14,324 nt of DNA from an uncultured Rhodobacterales bacterium (GCA_937901055.1 CALCGO010000108.1:1-14324); one strand, 5' to 3'; shown: positions 1-8,338, numbered from the stretch's first letter. The notes: generated by a model not told the origin, from the sequence alone. Made by a program: numbers and translations.

Positions 1-35
1 AGACCGTTGTGATAGGCCGTGCTGCCTGCCTTCAT
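1..35 (-). CDS. yraN: YraN/UPF0102 family protein, N-terminal fragment
   Basis: Only the first eleven full codons are in the window, reading MKAGSTAYHNG with a leucine codon begun at the edge. The TAYHNGL pattern is the usual start of YraN (UPF0102) proteins, small predicted nuclease-fold proteins of uncertain function. The ATG (33-35) overlaps the rsmI TGA (32-34) in an ATGA arrangement, so the two are translationally coupled on the minus strand. The neighbour supports the call, because yraN lies next to rsmI in many proteobacteria. The rest of the gene lies to the left of the window. The fragment is too short to exclude another family on sequence alone. Confidence 0.72.
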   Translation of the reverse strand, partial: MKAGSTAYHNG

Positions 36-886
36 TTCAGCTCCAACGCGCGGGCGTATAACTGTTTGCGGGGCAAATCCAACGCCTGGGACACTTCTTT
101 CGCGGCATCTTTAACAGATTGGGTCTTCAGCGCCGAAAGCAGTGCTGTGTCGATATCTTGCTCCGAGGCGGCCTCGTTAAGCGGTGGGCCGACCACGATG
201 ACAACTTCGCCTTTGGGCGCAGATTCACTGGCGTATTGTATGGCGATTTCGGATATCGTTCCTCGACGCACCTCTTCGAACTTTTTGGTTAATTCCCGAC
301 AAACCGAAACGCGTCGAGCACCACCATACGCCGCTTCCATCGCCAACAGGCAATCGGCAAGGCGGCGGGGGGATTCGTAAAATACCAGTGTTGCGGGGAC
401 GTTTGCGAATTCCGTCAGAAACTTGCCCTTGGCGACAGATTTCACCGGCGGGAAGCCCGCAAACAGGAATCGATCCGTTGGCAACCCTGCAACGGCAAGG
501 GCTGCCAGCAAGGCGGACGCACCTGGAGCAGAGGTAACCGGCAAACCTTCGCTTATGGCATCCGCTGCCAGCCGATACCCCGGATCGGCGATCAACGGTG
601 TGCCTGCATCCGATACATACGCCACGGATTTGCCCGCCTTGATCGCCGCCATTATGCGTGGACGTTGGGCAGGTCCGTTGTGGTCGTGGTATGGCATCAG
701 CGGCCGTTTGTTCAACGCAACCCCATGAATATCCATCAATTTTCTCGTATTCCGCGTATCTTCTGCCGCCAGAACATCGGCGTTCGCCAGAATATCCAGC
801 GCGCGCAGTGTAATGTCGGATGCGGTGCCGATTGGTGTCGAAACCAGATACAGTCCCGCCGAAAGTGATGGAGTTAAACTAGACAA
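32..886 (-). CDS. rsmI: 16S rRNA (cytidine-1402-2'-O)-methyltransferase RsmI
   Basis: RsmI uses S-adenosylmethionine to methylate the 2'-hydroxyl of C1402 in the decoding centre of 16S rRNA. The 284-residue protein has the family marks in order: LYLVSTPIG near residues 12-20, AEDTR at 41-45, YHDHN at 66-70, the SAM-site segment SDAGTPLIADPG at 92-103, YESPRRL at 170-176, and CRELTKKFEEV after it. The length matches E. coli RsmI. The start is TTG (884-886): an in-frame TAG lies six codons... two codons upstream, so nothing earlier is possible, and an AAGGA (897-901) sits 10 nt before it. The gene runs into yraN by a 4-nt overlap and is divergent from the LpoA-like gene, as rsmI (yraL) is from lpoA (yraM) in E. 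coli. Function is secure; the TTG start is nearly so. Confidence 0.96.
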   Translation of the reverse strand: MSSLTPSLSAGLYLVSTPIGTASDITLRALDILANADVLAAEDTRNTRKLMDIHGVALNKRPLMPYHDHNGPAQRPRIMAAIKAGKSVAYVSDAGTPLIADPGYRLAADAISEGLPVTSAPGASALLAALAVAGLPTDRFLFAGFPPVKSVAKGKFLTEFANVPATLVFYESPRRLADCLLAMEAAYGGARRVSVCRELTKKFEEVRRGTISEIAIQYASESAPKGEVVIVVGPPLNEAASEQDIDTALLSALKTQSVKDAAKEVSQALDLPRKQLYARALELK

Positions 887-993
887 TTTGCCCTAATCCT
901 TGTTCAAAGCTGCCGTTTACTTGTGGCATCCCGCGCCTTAACCTTGCGCGCTAGTTCGAGTCTATCCAGACGCACCTGATTTTGCGAGGCACT

Positions 994-2178
994 ATGTTAA
1001 AATTCCGTTTATCCTTTTCCCGCCTGTTACGCCCTGTATTGCTGGGCATCACAGCGTTAACTATCGCGGCCTGTGAAGTCGGGTTGCCGGGGCCGACCTC
1101 GACAGTGGATCCAACGCAGCCGGTTATCGTGGCGATGATGGTGCCATATGGCTCTGGCGAGGCGGCGAATGACCAGTTGGCGGAAAACCTTGTTAACGCG
1201 GCGAATATGGCGACGCGAGACTTGCAGGGTGCCGTGATCGACTTGCGGATTTATCAAACCGGTGCAGACCCCGTTCGGGCCGCAACAGAGGCCGAGCGTG
1301 CGATAACTGAAGGCGCGCAAATCATAATCGGCCCACTTTTCAGTAGTGCAACAAGTGCTGTCGCGGCGGTTGCGCGGCTTGAAGGTGTTAACGTTCTTAG
1401 CTTTTCGAATAACGCCGCGATTGCGGGTGACAACGTTTATGTCATGGGCGTGACGTTTGAAGATGTGGCCACACGTCTTTACGGGCATGTGGTTCGCAAC
1501 GGTATGTATAATGTAGGTGTGGTATACCCCGAAGGTGTCGAGGGTGAAGCAGGCCTGACGGCAGCGACAAACGCGGCCCGAAATGTCGGCGCCAGCCTGA
1601 CCGCGATAACTTCGTACCCGTTGAATATGGAAGGTCTAAGCGAGGCCGCACCAGAGATTGCCGATACAATCAAAGGCGCTGGTGTGCAGGCGTTGTTGTT
1701 CACCGATACCCCGACCCGTGGTTTGCCATTTATCGCGGCGGCACTTGGTTCCGAAAGTGTTACACGGCTTAATACGCAGTTCCTTGGGTTGACCCGCTGG
1801 GATAGCTCCACCGATTTGTTGTTGCAACCTAGCCTGCAAGACGGCCTGTTTGCCGTACCTGATCCGGCGCTGACGGCACAGTTCAATGAACGGTATTTGA
1901 ACGCTTATGGCGCAGAACCGCATAACCTTGCAGCGATTGCATATGACGCGGTTGCCGCGGTCGGAGCGTTGATCCGAAGTGCCGCGACTGAAGGGGCTAC
2001 GGATACTTTCTCGGCTGAACGTCTGACCAATCCGGCGGGCTTCATCGGCGTGAACGGTGTGTTCCGGTTCCGCGCTGATGGTCGAAATGAACGTGGTTTG
2101 GCTATCTTGAAAGTGGACACAGGCACAGCCGTTGTGATTGATCCTGCGCCACGCAACTTCGGCGGGTTCGGATTCTAG
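994..2178 (+). CDS. LpoA-like penicillin-binding protein activator (lipoprotein, short form)
   Basis: This 394-residue protein starts with a lipoprotein signal peptide: charged MLKFRLSFSRLLR, a hydrophobic stretch, then the lipobox I-A-A-C with lipidated Cys27. The mature part reads as a type-1 periplasmic binding-protein fold (VAMMVPYGSG near residues 45-55, IIIGPLFSSATSAVA, AIAYDAVAAV), as in the C-terminal half of LpoA/YraM. E. coli LpoA is an outer-membrane lipoprotein that stimulates PBP1a. The call also rests on position, divergent from rsmI. The protein lacks the N-terminal TPR-like domain of E. coli LpoA (about 680 residues), so its partner may differ. The ATG at 994 is preferred over an upstream in-frame TTG (982) because AGG at 987-989 precedes it and the signal peptide then starts properly. 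The alternative is a plain amino-acid-binding ABC receptor, but no transporter genes are nearby. Confidence 0.82.
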   Translation: MLKFRLSFSRLLRPVLLGITALTIAACEVGLPGPTSTVDPTQPVIVAMMVPYGSGEAANDQLAENLVNAANMATRDLQGAVIDLRIYQTGADPVRAATEAERAITEGAQIIIGPLFSSATSAVAAVARLEGVNVLSFSNNAAIAGDNVYVMGVTFEDVATRLYGHVVRNGMYNVGVVYPEGVEGEAGLTAATNAARNVGASLTAITSYPLNMEGLSEAAPEIADTIKGAGVQALLFTDTPTRGLPFIAAALGSESVTRLNTQFLGLTRWDSSTDLLLQPSLQDGLFAVPDPALTAQFNERYLNAYGAEPHNLAAIAYDAVAAVGALIRSAATEGATDTFSAERLTNPAGFIGVNGVFRFRADGRNERGLAILKVDTGTAVVIDPAPRNFGGFGF

Positions 2179-2182
2179 ACTG

Positions 2183-4969
2183 ATGGCTTTGGATATTGCG
2201 AAAATTAAAGTGGGGGGGCTGATCGGCTCCCCCATTGATGTGTTGGATCCGGACGATATTCGGGCGCAACTGGAAGCAACGATGCAGGATGCGTCAGACG
2301 CTGCCGATATTCGGGCGCGGGCTGTCGTCATTTTGAAACAGGCAACAGCCGATGGGCGGGACAAGATCGCAACCGCTTTGCAAGCCGCCCCGCATGAGGC
2401 CCCCAAAGCCACCAGAGCCTATACATATCTGACCGACGAGATCGTTAAGTTCGCGGTCGAGGTTGCGACTCGCTGGTTGCATCCACAATCCAAGATGACC
2501 TCGGGCGAGAATATTACCGTGATGGCAGTGGGTGGGTATGGCCGCGCCGAAATGGCCCCGTTTTCCGATGTCGATCTGCTGTTCCTGACGCCCTACAAGC
2601 AAACTGCATGGGGCGAGAGTGTAATCGAGAGCATCCTCTATACCCTTTGGGATTTGAGTATGAAGGTCGGCCATGCGGTGCGCACGGTTGACGACTGTAT
2701 TCGCCTTGGCCGCGAGGATATCACCATCCGCACCGCCTTGTTGGAGCATCGTTATATCATTGGTGACGAAGCCCTCGCCGTCGACCTCGAGGTCCGTCTT
2801 TGGCAGGAGCTGTTCAAGGACACCGGCCCCGAATTTGTCGAAGCCAAGCTGGAAGAACGCGCGTCCAGACATAAGCGCCACGGTAATTCGCGGTACATGG
2901 TTGAGCCAAACATCAAGGAAGGCAAAGGCGGGTTGCGGGATTTGCAGACGTTGTTCTGGATTGCCAAATATTTGTACCACGCCAAAGACACCGAAGAACT
3001 GGTTGTCCACGGTGTGTTTACGCCTGAAGAACACAAAACCTTTATCGAGGCGGAGTCGTTTTTGTGGACGATCCGTTGCCACCTGCATCTGATCGCAAAT
3101 CGTCCGGTGGAACAGTTAACGTTTGATATGCAGGTCGAGATCGCCCACGCGCTGGGCTTCAAGGACACCGAAGGCCGTCGCGCTGTTGAACACTTCATGC
3201 AGGTCTATTTCCGACATGCAACGCACGTTGGCAACCTGACCCGCATTTTCCTGACCGCCCTAGAGGCGCGCCATGTGAAAAAGAGCCCGAGCATCGGGCG
3301 CAAGATTTTGAACGTGTTTAGTTTCGGTCAAGAAAAGGCCGCCAAAGGGTATGACATCAGGCATGGGCGGCTGGATATTTCCAACCCAGACGCATTTTTA
3401 AGCGACCCTGTGAATATCCTTCGTTTGTTTGACGAGGCATTGCGTTCCGAAATCCTGATCCACCCGGACGCGATGCGCCTGATCGCGCGGAATCTTGATC
3501 TTATCGACGAAAATCTACGGCAAAACGCCGAAGCGCAGCGCATATTCCTGAACATCCTGTTGAACCACGGCAACCCGGAACGCGGTTTGTTGCGGATGAA
3601 CGAACTGGGCGTTCTGGGCGCTTTTATTCCGGAGTTTGAACGTATCATCGCGATGATGCAGTTCAATATGTATCACCACTATACGGTGGACGAACATACG
3701 ATCCGGTGTATCTCAACGCTCGCGAATATCGAGAACGGAGAGTTGGTTGAAGATTTGCCGGTGGCGTCTTCCATCCTGAAAAAAGGGGTGAACCGCAAGG
3801 TTCTTTATATAGCATTGCTGTGCCATGACATCGGTAAGGGCCTGCCAGAAGCCCACGAGATTGTCGGGGCCAAAATGGCGCGAGTGATCGCACCTCGTTT
3901 GGGGCTGGAACCTGCGGAATGCGAAACAGTGGAATGGTTGGTTCTTAACCATCTCTTAATGTCTGACGTGGCACAGAAACGTGACCTGTCGGACCCGCGC
4001 ACAGTGCGGGATTTCGCCAATGTCGTGCAAAGCAACACACGCTTGAAACTGCTGTTGGCGTTAACGGTTTGCGATATTCGCGGCGTTGGGCCCGGGGTCT
4101 GGAATAACTGGAAAGCCATGCTGCTGCGTGATTTGTACGGCCAGACGCGCGAAATGTTAATGAACGGTCAACAAATCCACAGTGGCCCGAAACGCGAGGC
4201 CGAGGCGCAAGAAGCGCTGGTTGCATCGTTGGAGGGATGGACCGAGGCGGAAACGGCTGCCGAATGTGATCGCCATTATCGGCCATATTGGCTGGGCCTC
4301 GATACCGAGACCCAGAAGATTTTTGCGGAATTGGCGCGGACCGTCAAGGCAGGGGAGCCGGTTAGCGATATTGTCCCCGACGAATCCCGTGATGCGACGC
4401 GGGCCTGTTTTGTGATGCCCGATCACCCGGGAATTTTCTCGCGTTTCGCCGGTGCCTTGGCGCTGGCTGGCGCGAATGTGGTTGATGCGCGGACCTACAC
4501 CAGTTCTGACGGGCTGGCGACGGCGGTGTTCTGGATTCAGGATAGCGAAGGCAAGCCCTACGATAAAACGCGGCTTTCAAGATTGCGTAAAATGATTTTG
4601 CGGATTTTACGGGGCGAGGTGATTGCCCGCGATGCGCTGCGTTCCAAAGACAAGATCAAGAAACGGGAGCGGGATTTCATCGTGCCGACATCCGTGATCT
4701 TCGACAATGACGGTTCCGAGATTTTTACAATTATCGAGGTAGACACGCGCGATCGCACTGGTCTGTTGTTCGATCTGGCACGGACATTGACCGATTGTGG
4801 TGTGTCGATTTCATCTGCGATTATCGCGACTTACGGCGAACAAGCCGTCGATGCGTTTTACGTTAAGGATTTGTTCGGGCTTAAAATTCATTCAAAAGAC
4901 AAACAGCGCACGATTGAAAAACGCCTGACTGCCGCGATTGAACAGGGTCAAAAAGGGGCGACTGAATGA
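2183..4969 (+). CDS. glnD: Bifunctional PII uridylyltransferase / uridylyl-removing enzyme GlnD
   Basis: GlnD is the glutamine sensor of nitrogen control. It adds UMP to PII proteins when glutamine is low and removes it when glutamine is high. The 928-residue protein shows all the parts: a nucleotidyltransferase motif GGYGRAEMAPFSDVDLL (117-133), a central helical region, HHYTVDEHT (498-506) leading to the HD-domain motif CHDIGKG (547-553) for UMP removal, and two C-terminal ACT domains (about 741-815 and 847-920) that bind glutamine. The length fits alphaproteobacterial GlnD, slightly longer than the 890 residues of E. coli. The ATG at 2183 lies 4 nt after the LpoA-like stop with only a weak ribosome site, so coupling to the upstream gene is likely. 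An in-frame ATG at 2138 would overlap the upstream gene and adds non-conserved residues. The stop overlaps the murJ start. Confidence 0.97.
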   Translation: MALDIAKIKVGGLIGSPIDVLDPDDIRAQLEATMQDASDAADIRARAVVILKQATADGRDKIATALQAAPHEAPKATRAYTYLTDEIVKFAVEVATRWLHPQSKMTSGENITVMAVGGYGRAEMAPFSDVDLLFLTPYKQTAWGESVIESILYTLWDLSMKVGHAVRTVDDCIRLGREDITIRTALLEHRYIIGDEALAVDLEVRLWQELFKDTGPEFVEAKLEERASRHKRHGNSRYMVEPNIKEGKGGLRDLQTLFWIAKYLYHAKDTEELVVHGVFTPEEHKTFIEAESFLWTIRCHLHLIANRPVEQLTFDMQVEIAHALGFKDTEGRRAVEHFMQVYFRHATHVGNLTRIFLTALEARHVKKSPSIGRKILNVFSFGQEKAAKGYDIRHGRLDISNPDAFLSDPVNILRLFDEALRSEILIHPDAMRLIARNLDLIDENLRQNAEAQRIFLNILLNHGNPERGLLRMNELGVLGAFIPEFERIIAMMQFNMYHHYTVDEHTIRCISTLANIENGELVEDLPVASSILKKGVNRKVLYIALLCHDIGKGLPEAHEIVGAKMARVIAPRLGLEPAECETVEWLVLNHLLMSDVAQKRDLSDPRTVRDFANVVQSNTRLKLLLALTVCDIRGVGPGVWNNWKAMLLRDLYGQTREMLMNGQQIHSGPKREAEAQEALVASLEGWTEAETAAECDRHYRPYWLGLDTETQKIFAELARTVKAGEPVSDIVPDESRDATRACFVMPDHPGIFSRFAGALALAGANVVDARTYTSSDGLATAVFWIQDSEGKPYDKTRLSRLRKMILRILRGEVIARDALRSKDKIKKRERDFIVPTSVIFDNDGSEIFTIIEVDTRDRTGLLFDLARTLTDCGVSISSAIIATYGEQAVDAFYVKDLFGLKIHSKDKQRTIEKRLTAAIEQGQKGATE
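2212..2233 (+). other. G7 tract and GC-only stem-loop at the 5' end of glnD
   Basis: Codons 10-17 of glnD contain seven consecutive G (2212-2218) and five C (2229-2233). Bases 2213-2219 can pair with 2226-2233, leaving T2228 bulged and a loop of six bases. All seven pairs are G-C. It lies about 30 nt after the start codon, where a structure could slow early elongation, and the G run is a possible slippage site. It may equally be a by-product of the encoded Gly-Gly...Ser-Pro sequence. Confidence 0.35.
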
Positions 4970-6510
4970 GTCGTCAAATCCGCCTGCTGTCGGGGTTTTT
5001 TACCGTCGGCGGGTGGACGTTGATCAGCCGTGTTCTCGGCTTTACCCGCGATATTATGATTGCGGCATTCCTTGGATCCGGCCCCGTGGCCGAGGCGTTC
5101 TTGATTGCCTTTTCCTTGCCCAACATGTTCCGTCGATTCTTTGGCGAGGGGGCGTTCAACACTGCTTTCATCCCTTTGTTTTCCAAGAAAGTCGAGGGAG
5201 GCGAGGCCGCCAAGCGGTTTGCCGAAGATGCGATGGCAGGGCTTGCCACGATCCTGATAATTTTAACCGTTGCGGCGCAATTATTGATGCCGTGGATGGT
5301 TCTGGCGATGGCCAGTGGGTTCGCCGCCGATACGCGTTTTGATCTGACGGTTGATTTCGCGCAGGTGACGTTCCCGTACATTTTGTTCATCTCGATTGCG
5401 GCGTTGTTAAGCGGTGTGCTGAACTCGCTTGGTCGGTTTGCGGCGGCGGCGGCGGCTCCGGTTTTGTTGAACATCATCCTGATTGGCACGATGTGGATCG
5501 CCTATAAAACCGACCGCGACATCGGTTGGGCGCTCGTTCTGGGTGTACCGATCGCCGGGATCGGGCAAATGCTGATGTTGTGGTGGGCGGCTGCGCGGGC
5601 TGGCATGAAGCTGCGTCTGCGCATTCCGCGCATGACGCCGGAGTTGAAACGCTTGGCGATTATCGCAGGGCCAGCAGCGCTTGCCGGAGGCGTGGTGCAG
5701 GTTAACCTTTTGGTAGGGCGGCAGGTTGCATCCTATTTCGACGGGGCGATAGCGTGGTTGAATTATGCGGATCGGTTGTACCAATTGCCGCTTGGCGTGG
5801 TTGGCATCGCCATTGGTGTGGTGCTGTTGCCGGACCTTTCCCGACGTTTGCGTGCGGGGGATGAGGCGGGCAGCCAGAACAGCGTTAACCGCGCTGCGGA
5901 GTTCACGTTGTTGCTGACTTTACCAGCGGCGGTCGCGTTGGTGGTTGTGCCTTTCCCGATTGTCTCGGTCCTGTTCCAGCGCGGGGCGTTTGATTTGGCT
6001 GATGCATATGCGACGGCGTTGGCGGTCTCGATCTACGGATTCGGGTTGCCTTCGTTTGTGCTGCACAAAGTACTGTCACCGATCTATTTCGCCCGCGAGG
6101 ATACGCGCACGCCGTTCCGGTTTGCGCTGGTTTCGATGGTGGTTAATCTGGTTTTGGCTGTGGGACTACCCTATTGGTTCGGATATCTGGCCGCGGCGAT
6201 TGGTACATCGGTCGCGGGTTGGGTAATGCTGATTTTGCTGTGGCGTGGGACGCGGTCGATGGGAATTGCTGGCCGGATGGACGAGCGGTTGCGGCGTGTT
6301 TTGCCCAAGATCATTGCGGCCAGCCTGTTGATGGGTGCTGCGATTTGGGGGCTGTCGATCCCGATGCAAGACCTGTTTGTGACACCGGGCATACGATATG
6401 GGGCGCTTGCTGTGCTGATCTTTGCCGGGGTGGCCGTTTACGCATCGTTAATTATCGGTCTGGGCGCGATGACCCTCACCGAGATCAAGCAAGGTTTAAG
6501 ACGCGGTTAA
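4966..6510 (+). CDS. murJ: Lipid II flippase MurJ (MviN)
   Basis: MurJ is an inner-membrane flippase of the MOP superfamily that moves lipid II to the periplasm for peptidoglycan synthesis. The protein has 514 residues (E. coli 511) and is hydrophobic throughout, consistent with about 14 membrane segments. The N-terminal signature SRVLGFTRD is present, with Arg22 and Arg28 matching the essential Arg18 and Arg24 of E. coli. Glu43 stands where E. coli has Asp39. LPNMFRRFFGEGAFNTAF follows, and NYADRLYQLPLGV carries Arg270. The ATG overlaps the glnD stop by 4 nt (ATGA) and has AGGGG at 4954-4958, 7 nt before it, so it is co-translated with glnD. The glnD-murJ-trpS order is familiar in alphaproteobacteria, here broken by an inserted minus-strand rhomboid gene. 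Confidence 0.97.
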   Translation: MSRQIRLLSGFFTVGGWTLISRVLGFTRDIMIAAFLGSGPVAEAFLIAFSLPNMFRRFFGEGAFNTAFIPLFSKKVEGGEAAKRFAEDAMAGLATILIILTVAAQLLMPWMVLAMASGFAADTRFDLTVDFAQVTFPYILFISIAALLSGVLNSLGRFAAAAAAPVLLNIILIGTMWIAYKTDRDIGWALVLGVPIAGIGQMLMLWWAAARAGMKLRLRIPRMTPELKRLAIIAGPAALAGGVVQVNLLVGRQVASYFDGAIAWLNYADRLYQLPLGVVGIAIGVVLLPDLSRRLRAGDEAGSQNSVNRAAEFTLLLTLPAAVALVVVPFPIVSVLFQRGAFDLADAYATALAVSIYGFGLPSFVLHKVLSPIYFAREDTRTPFRFALVSMVVNLVLAVGLPYWFGYLAAAIGTSVAGWVMLILLWRGTRSMGIAGRMDERLRRVLPKIIAASLLMGAAIWGLSIPMQDLFVTPGIRYGALAVLIFAGVAVYASLIIGLGAMTLTEIKQGLRRG

Positions 6511-6521
6511 CGGCGTCTTAA
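6496..6521. terminator. Terminator-like hairpin holding both stop codons of murJ and the rhomboid gene
   Basis: TTAAGACGC (6496-6504) and GCGTCTTAA (6513-6521) form a perfect 9-bp inverted repeat with an 8-base loop. The loop contains TTAA, whose two strands supply the TAA of murJ and the TAA of the converging gene. There is no T-run on either side, so a true intrinsic terminator is uncertain. It could act as a two-way transcription or RNA-end barrier. Confidence 0.45.
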
Positions 6522-7205
6522 CGTCTCGACCCAGCCTGCGATGCGGGCGCGGCCGTCGGGTGCTAGAACGAATGACAACAAGAAGCCTGTGGCGAAGCCT
6601 GCCAGATCAGCCGCCCAGTCGTTCCCGCCACCAAAGGCAAGGCGGTAGAAAAGTTGAAGGGCTGCCAGCACTCCGATCAGGCGAAAGGCTTTCAGGCGGC
6701 TTTCCCCTGTTGCGCTGGCCTTTAGCCATAACAGCCATGTGAACGCACCAAGCAGGCCGTAAACTGCGGGATAAGTGCCGATCAAGGGATACTGTGAATC
6801 GTCGACCAAACCGTATGCCGTTGCCCCGATTACCGAACAGGTCACCACCAGGATCAGAACCGAGACCGTATGGAAAACTTCAGCAACCGCTTTGCCGATC
6901 GCAAGGATCATGACCACGGCGAATGCCGCATGCGTGAAGGCGAAGTGCATGAAAGGATAGGTGATCATCCGGCCCATGGTTTCCCAGTTGAAGGTTCGTG
7001 TTTCGCGCATGTATTCAAATACAGAGTCGTAAAACCCGAAGGACCGAATGGCCTCAACACGCCAGCTTATGCCCGCCTCGCCGCCGATCAGTCCACGACT
7101 GGAAAGTTGCATCATAATCTCGATCCCGCCGACTATAACTGCCAGTGCGACTATCACGGGTGGCAGTTCGTTAAAGGGGGATTTGTCGGCGTTAGGATCG
7201 AACAT
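6507..7205 (-). CDS. Rhomboid-fold membrane protein, predicted catalytically inactive
   Basis: The 232-residue protein has about six hydrophobic segments and the layout of a rhomboid intramembrane protease: MHFAFTHAAFAVVMILAIGKAVAE (86-109) matches the HxxxN helix, GTYPAVYGLLGAFTWLLW (143-160) the GxSG helix, and DWAADLAGFATGF (196-208) the catalytic His helix. Active rhomboids need Ser in GxSG and His in the last motif. Here the Ser position is Tyr145 (followed by Pro146), the His position is Asp200, and the oxyanion Asn position is Ala96; only His92 remains. I infer a pseudoprotease that may bind or chaperone membrane proteins. The ATG has GGAG 7 nt before it. It converges on murJ with overlapping stops and diverges from trpS. 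Automatic pipelines would probably label it an active serine protease. Confidence 0.85.
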   Translation of the reverse strand: MFDPNADKSPFNELPPVIVALAVIVGGIEIMMQLSSRGLIGGEAGISWRVEAIRSFGFYDSVFEYMRETRTFNWETMGRMITYPFMHFAFTHAAFAVVMILAIGKAVAEVFHTVSVLILVVTCSVIGATAYGLVDDSQYPLIGTYPAVYGLLGAFTWLLWLKASATGESRLKAFRLIGVLAALQLFYRLAFGGGNDWAADLAGFATGFLLSFVLAPDGRARIAGWVETLRRR

Positions 7206-7218
7206 TCATATACTCCGG

Positions 7219-7247
7219 TTGACGCGCGTTGGCGTGGGCGCGATAAA
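7219..7247 (+). promoter_or_regulatory. trpS promoter with the -10 box inside a small inverted repeat
   Basis: TTGACG (7219-7224) and GATAAA (7242-7247) are 17 bases apart, matching the housekeeping consensus at 5 and 4 of 6 positions. They lie about 38 bases before the trpS start. The -10 box forms the loop between GGCGC (7237-7241) and GCGCC (7248-7252). With one bulged G the arms extend to 7234 and 7254. The repeat could be an operator or a chance overlap. Confidence 0.55.
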
Positions 7248-7284
7248 GCGCCACTTGTTTAACCCATGTAAAGGAATAATTGCC

Positions 7285-8310
7285 ATGACGGAAGCGGTCC
7301 ACACGCGTCGCGTCTTTTCCGGGATCAAGCCTTCGGGCGGATTGACCCTTGGAAATTACCTCGGTGCCATCAAACGGTTTGTAGATATGCAGGGACAGGG
7401 GTTCGAGACCGTCTACTGCGTTGTCGACATGCACGCGATTACTGTCTGGCAAGACCCAACGGAATTGAAGCACGCGACACGCGAACTGGCTGCGGCCTAT
7501 ATCGCGTCCGGCATCGACCCTGACCAATCCATCCTGTTCAACCAGTCACAGGTTTCCGCCCACGCAGAACTTGGCTGGATTTTCAACTGTGTGGCGCGTG
7601 TCGGCTGGATGAACCGCATGACGCAGTTCAAGGATAAAGCTGGATCGAACGCGGAGCAGGTCTCGCTTGGGCTTTATGCTTACCCATCGCTGATGGCGGC
7701 TGATATTCTGACGTATCACGCAACGCACGTGCCTGTTGGCGAAGACCAAAAGCAGCATGTTGAGTTGACGCGTGATATTGCGGCGAAGTTCAATCACGAT
7801 TTCAAAGTGCCGGACTTTTTCCCGCAGCCCGAACCGATTATCGAAGGCCCTGCCAAGCGGGTGATGAACCTGCGCGATGGGACAAAGAAGATGTCGAAAT
7901 CCGGTGCCTCCGATATGGAACGCATCAACATGACGGATTCCGCCGAGCTGATTGCCAAGAAGCTGAAGAAGGCCAAGACGGACCCTGAACCGTTGCCGGA
8001 TAATCTGGATGACCTGAAAGGTCGACCAGAGGCGCGGAACTTGGTTGATATTTACGCAGCCCTCTCGGACCAAACTTCCGAGGCTGTGATAAGCGAATAT
8101 GCGGGCGCGCAGTGGGGCCGTTTCAAACCGGCACTGGCGGATTTGGCGGTTGATAAGTTATCGCCGATTTCGACCCGTATGGCGGAACTGATGGATGATC
8201 CGGCCGAGATTGACCGGATTTTGGCAAAGGGCGCGGATAAGGCGGCCGCAATTGCTGAGCCTATATTGGCGAAGACCTACGATATTGTCGGGTTTGTGCG
8301 CAGTCGGTAG
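7285..8310 (+). CDS. trpS: Tryptophanyl-tRNA synthetase TrpS
   Basis: TrpS is the cytoplasmic class I aminoacyl-tRNA synthetase that charges tRNA-Trp using ATP. The 341-residue protein (E. coli 334) has the HIGH-equivalent segment PSGGLTLGNYLGA at residues 16-28, family-typical stretches such as VVDMHAIT, FNQSQVSAHAELGWI and PVGEDQKQHVELTRDIA, and the second class I motif KMSKS at 202-206. The ATG at 7285 is chosen because AAAGGA (7270-7275) precedes it by 9 nt and the conserved RRVFSGIKPSG begins just after. The same frame stays open to 7048 upstream, but that part is antisense to the rhomboid gene. A good promoter lies just upstream. I see no T-box or trp-leader peptide. Confidence 0.97.
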   Translation: MTEAVHTRRVFSGIKPSGGLTLGNYLGAIKRFVDMQGQGFETVYCVVDMHAITVWQDPTELKHATRELAAAYIASGIDPDQSILFNQSQVSAHAELGWIFNCVARVGWMNRMTQFKDKAGSNAEQVSLGLYAYPSLMAADILTYHATHVPVGEDQKQHVELTRDIAAKFNHDFKVPDFFPQPEPIIEGPAKRVMNLRDGTKKMSKSGASDMERINMTDSAELIAKKLKKAKTDPEPLPDNLDDLKGRPEARNLVDIYAALSDQTSEAVISEYAGAQWGRFKPALADLAVDKLSPISTRMAELMDDPAEIDRILAKGADKAAAIAEPILAKTYDIVGFVRSR

Positions 8311-8338
8311 AGACGTTCTGACGCACTCGTTACTTGTG

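Noticed and set aside
5440..5454. Five GCG repeats in murJ
   Set aside because: A short Ala-codon run in a membrane segment at high GC; not long enough to suggest a variable repeat.
7206..7284. T-box or tryptophan leader before trpS
   Set aside because: The leader is only about 30 bases from the predicted start, with no Trp-rich peptide and no T-box elements.
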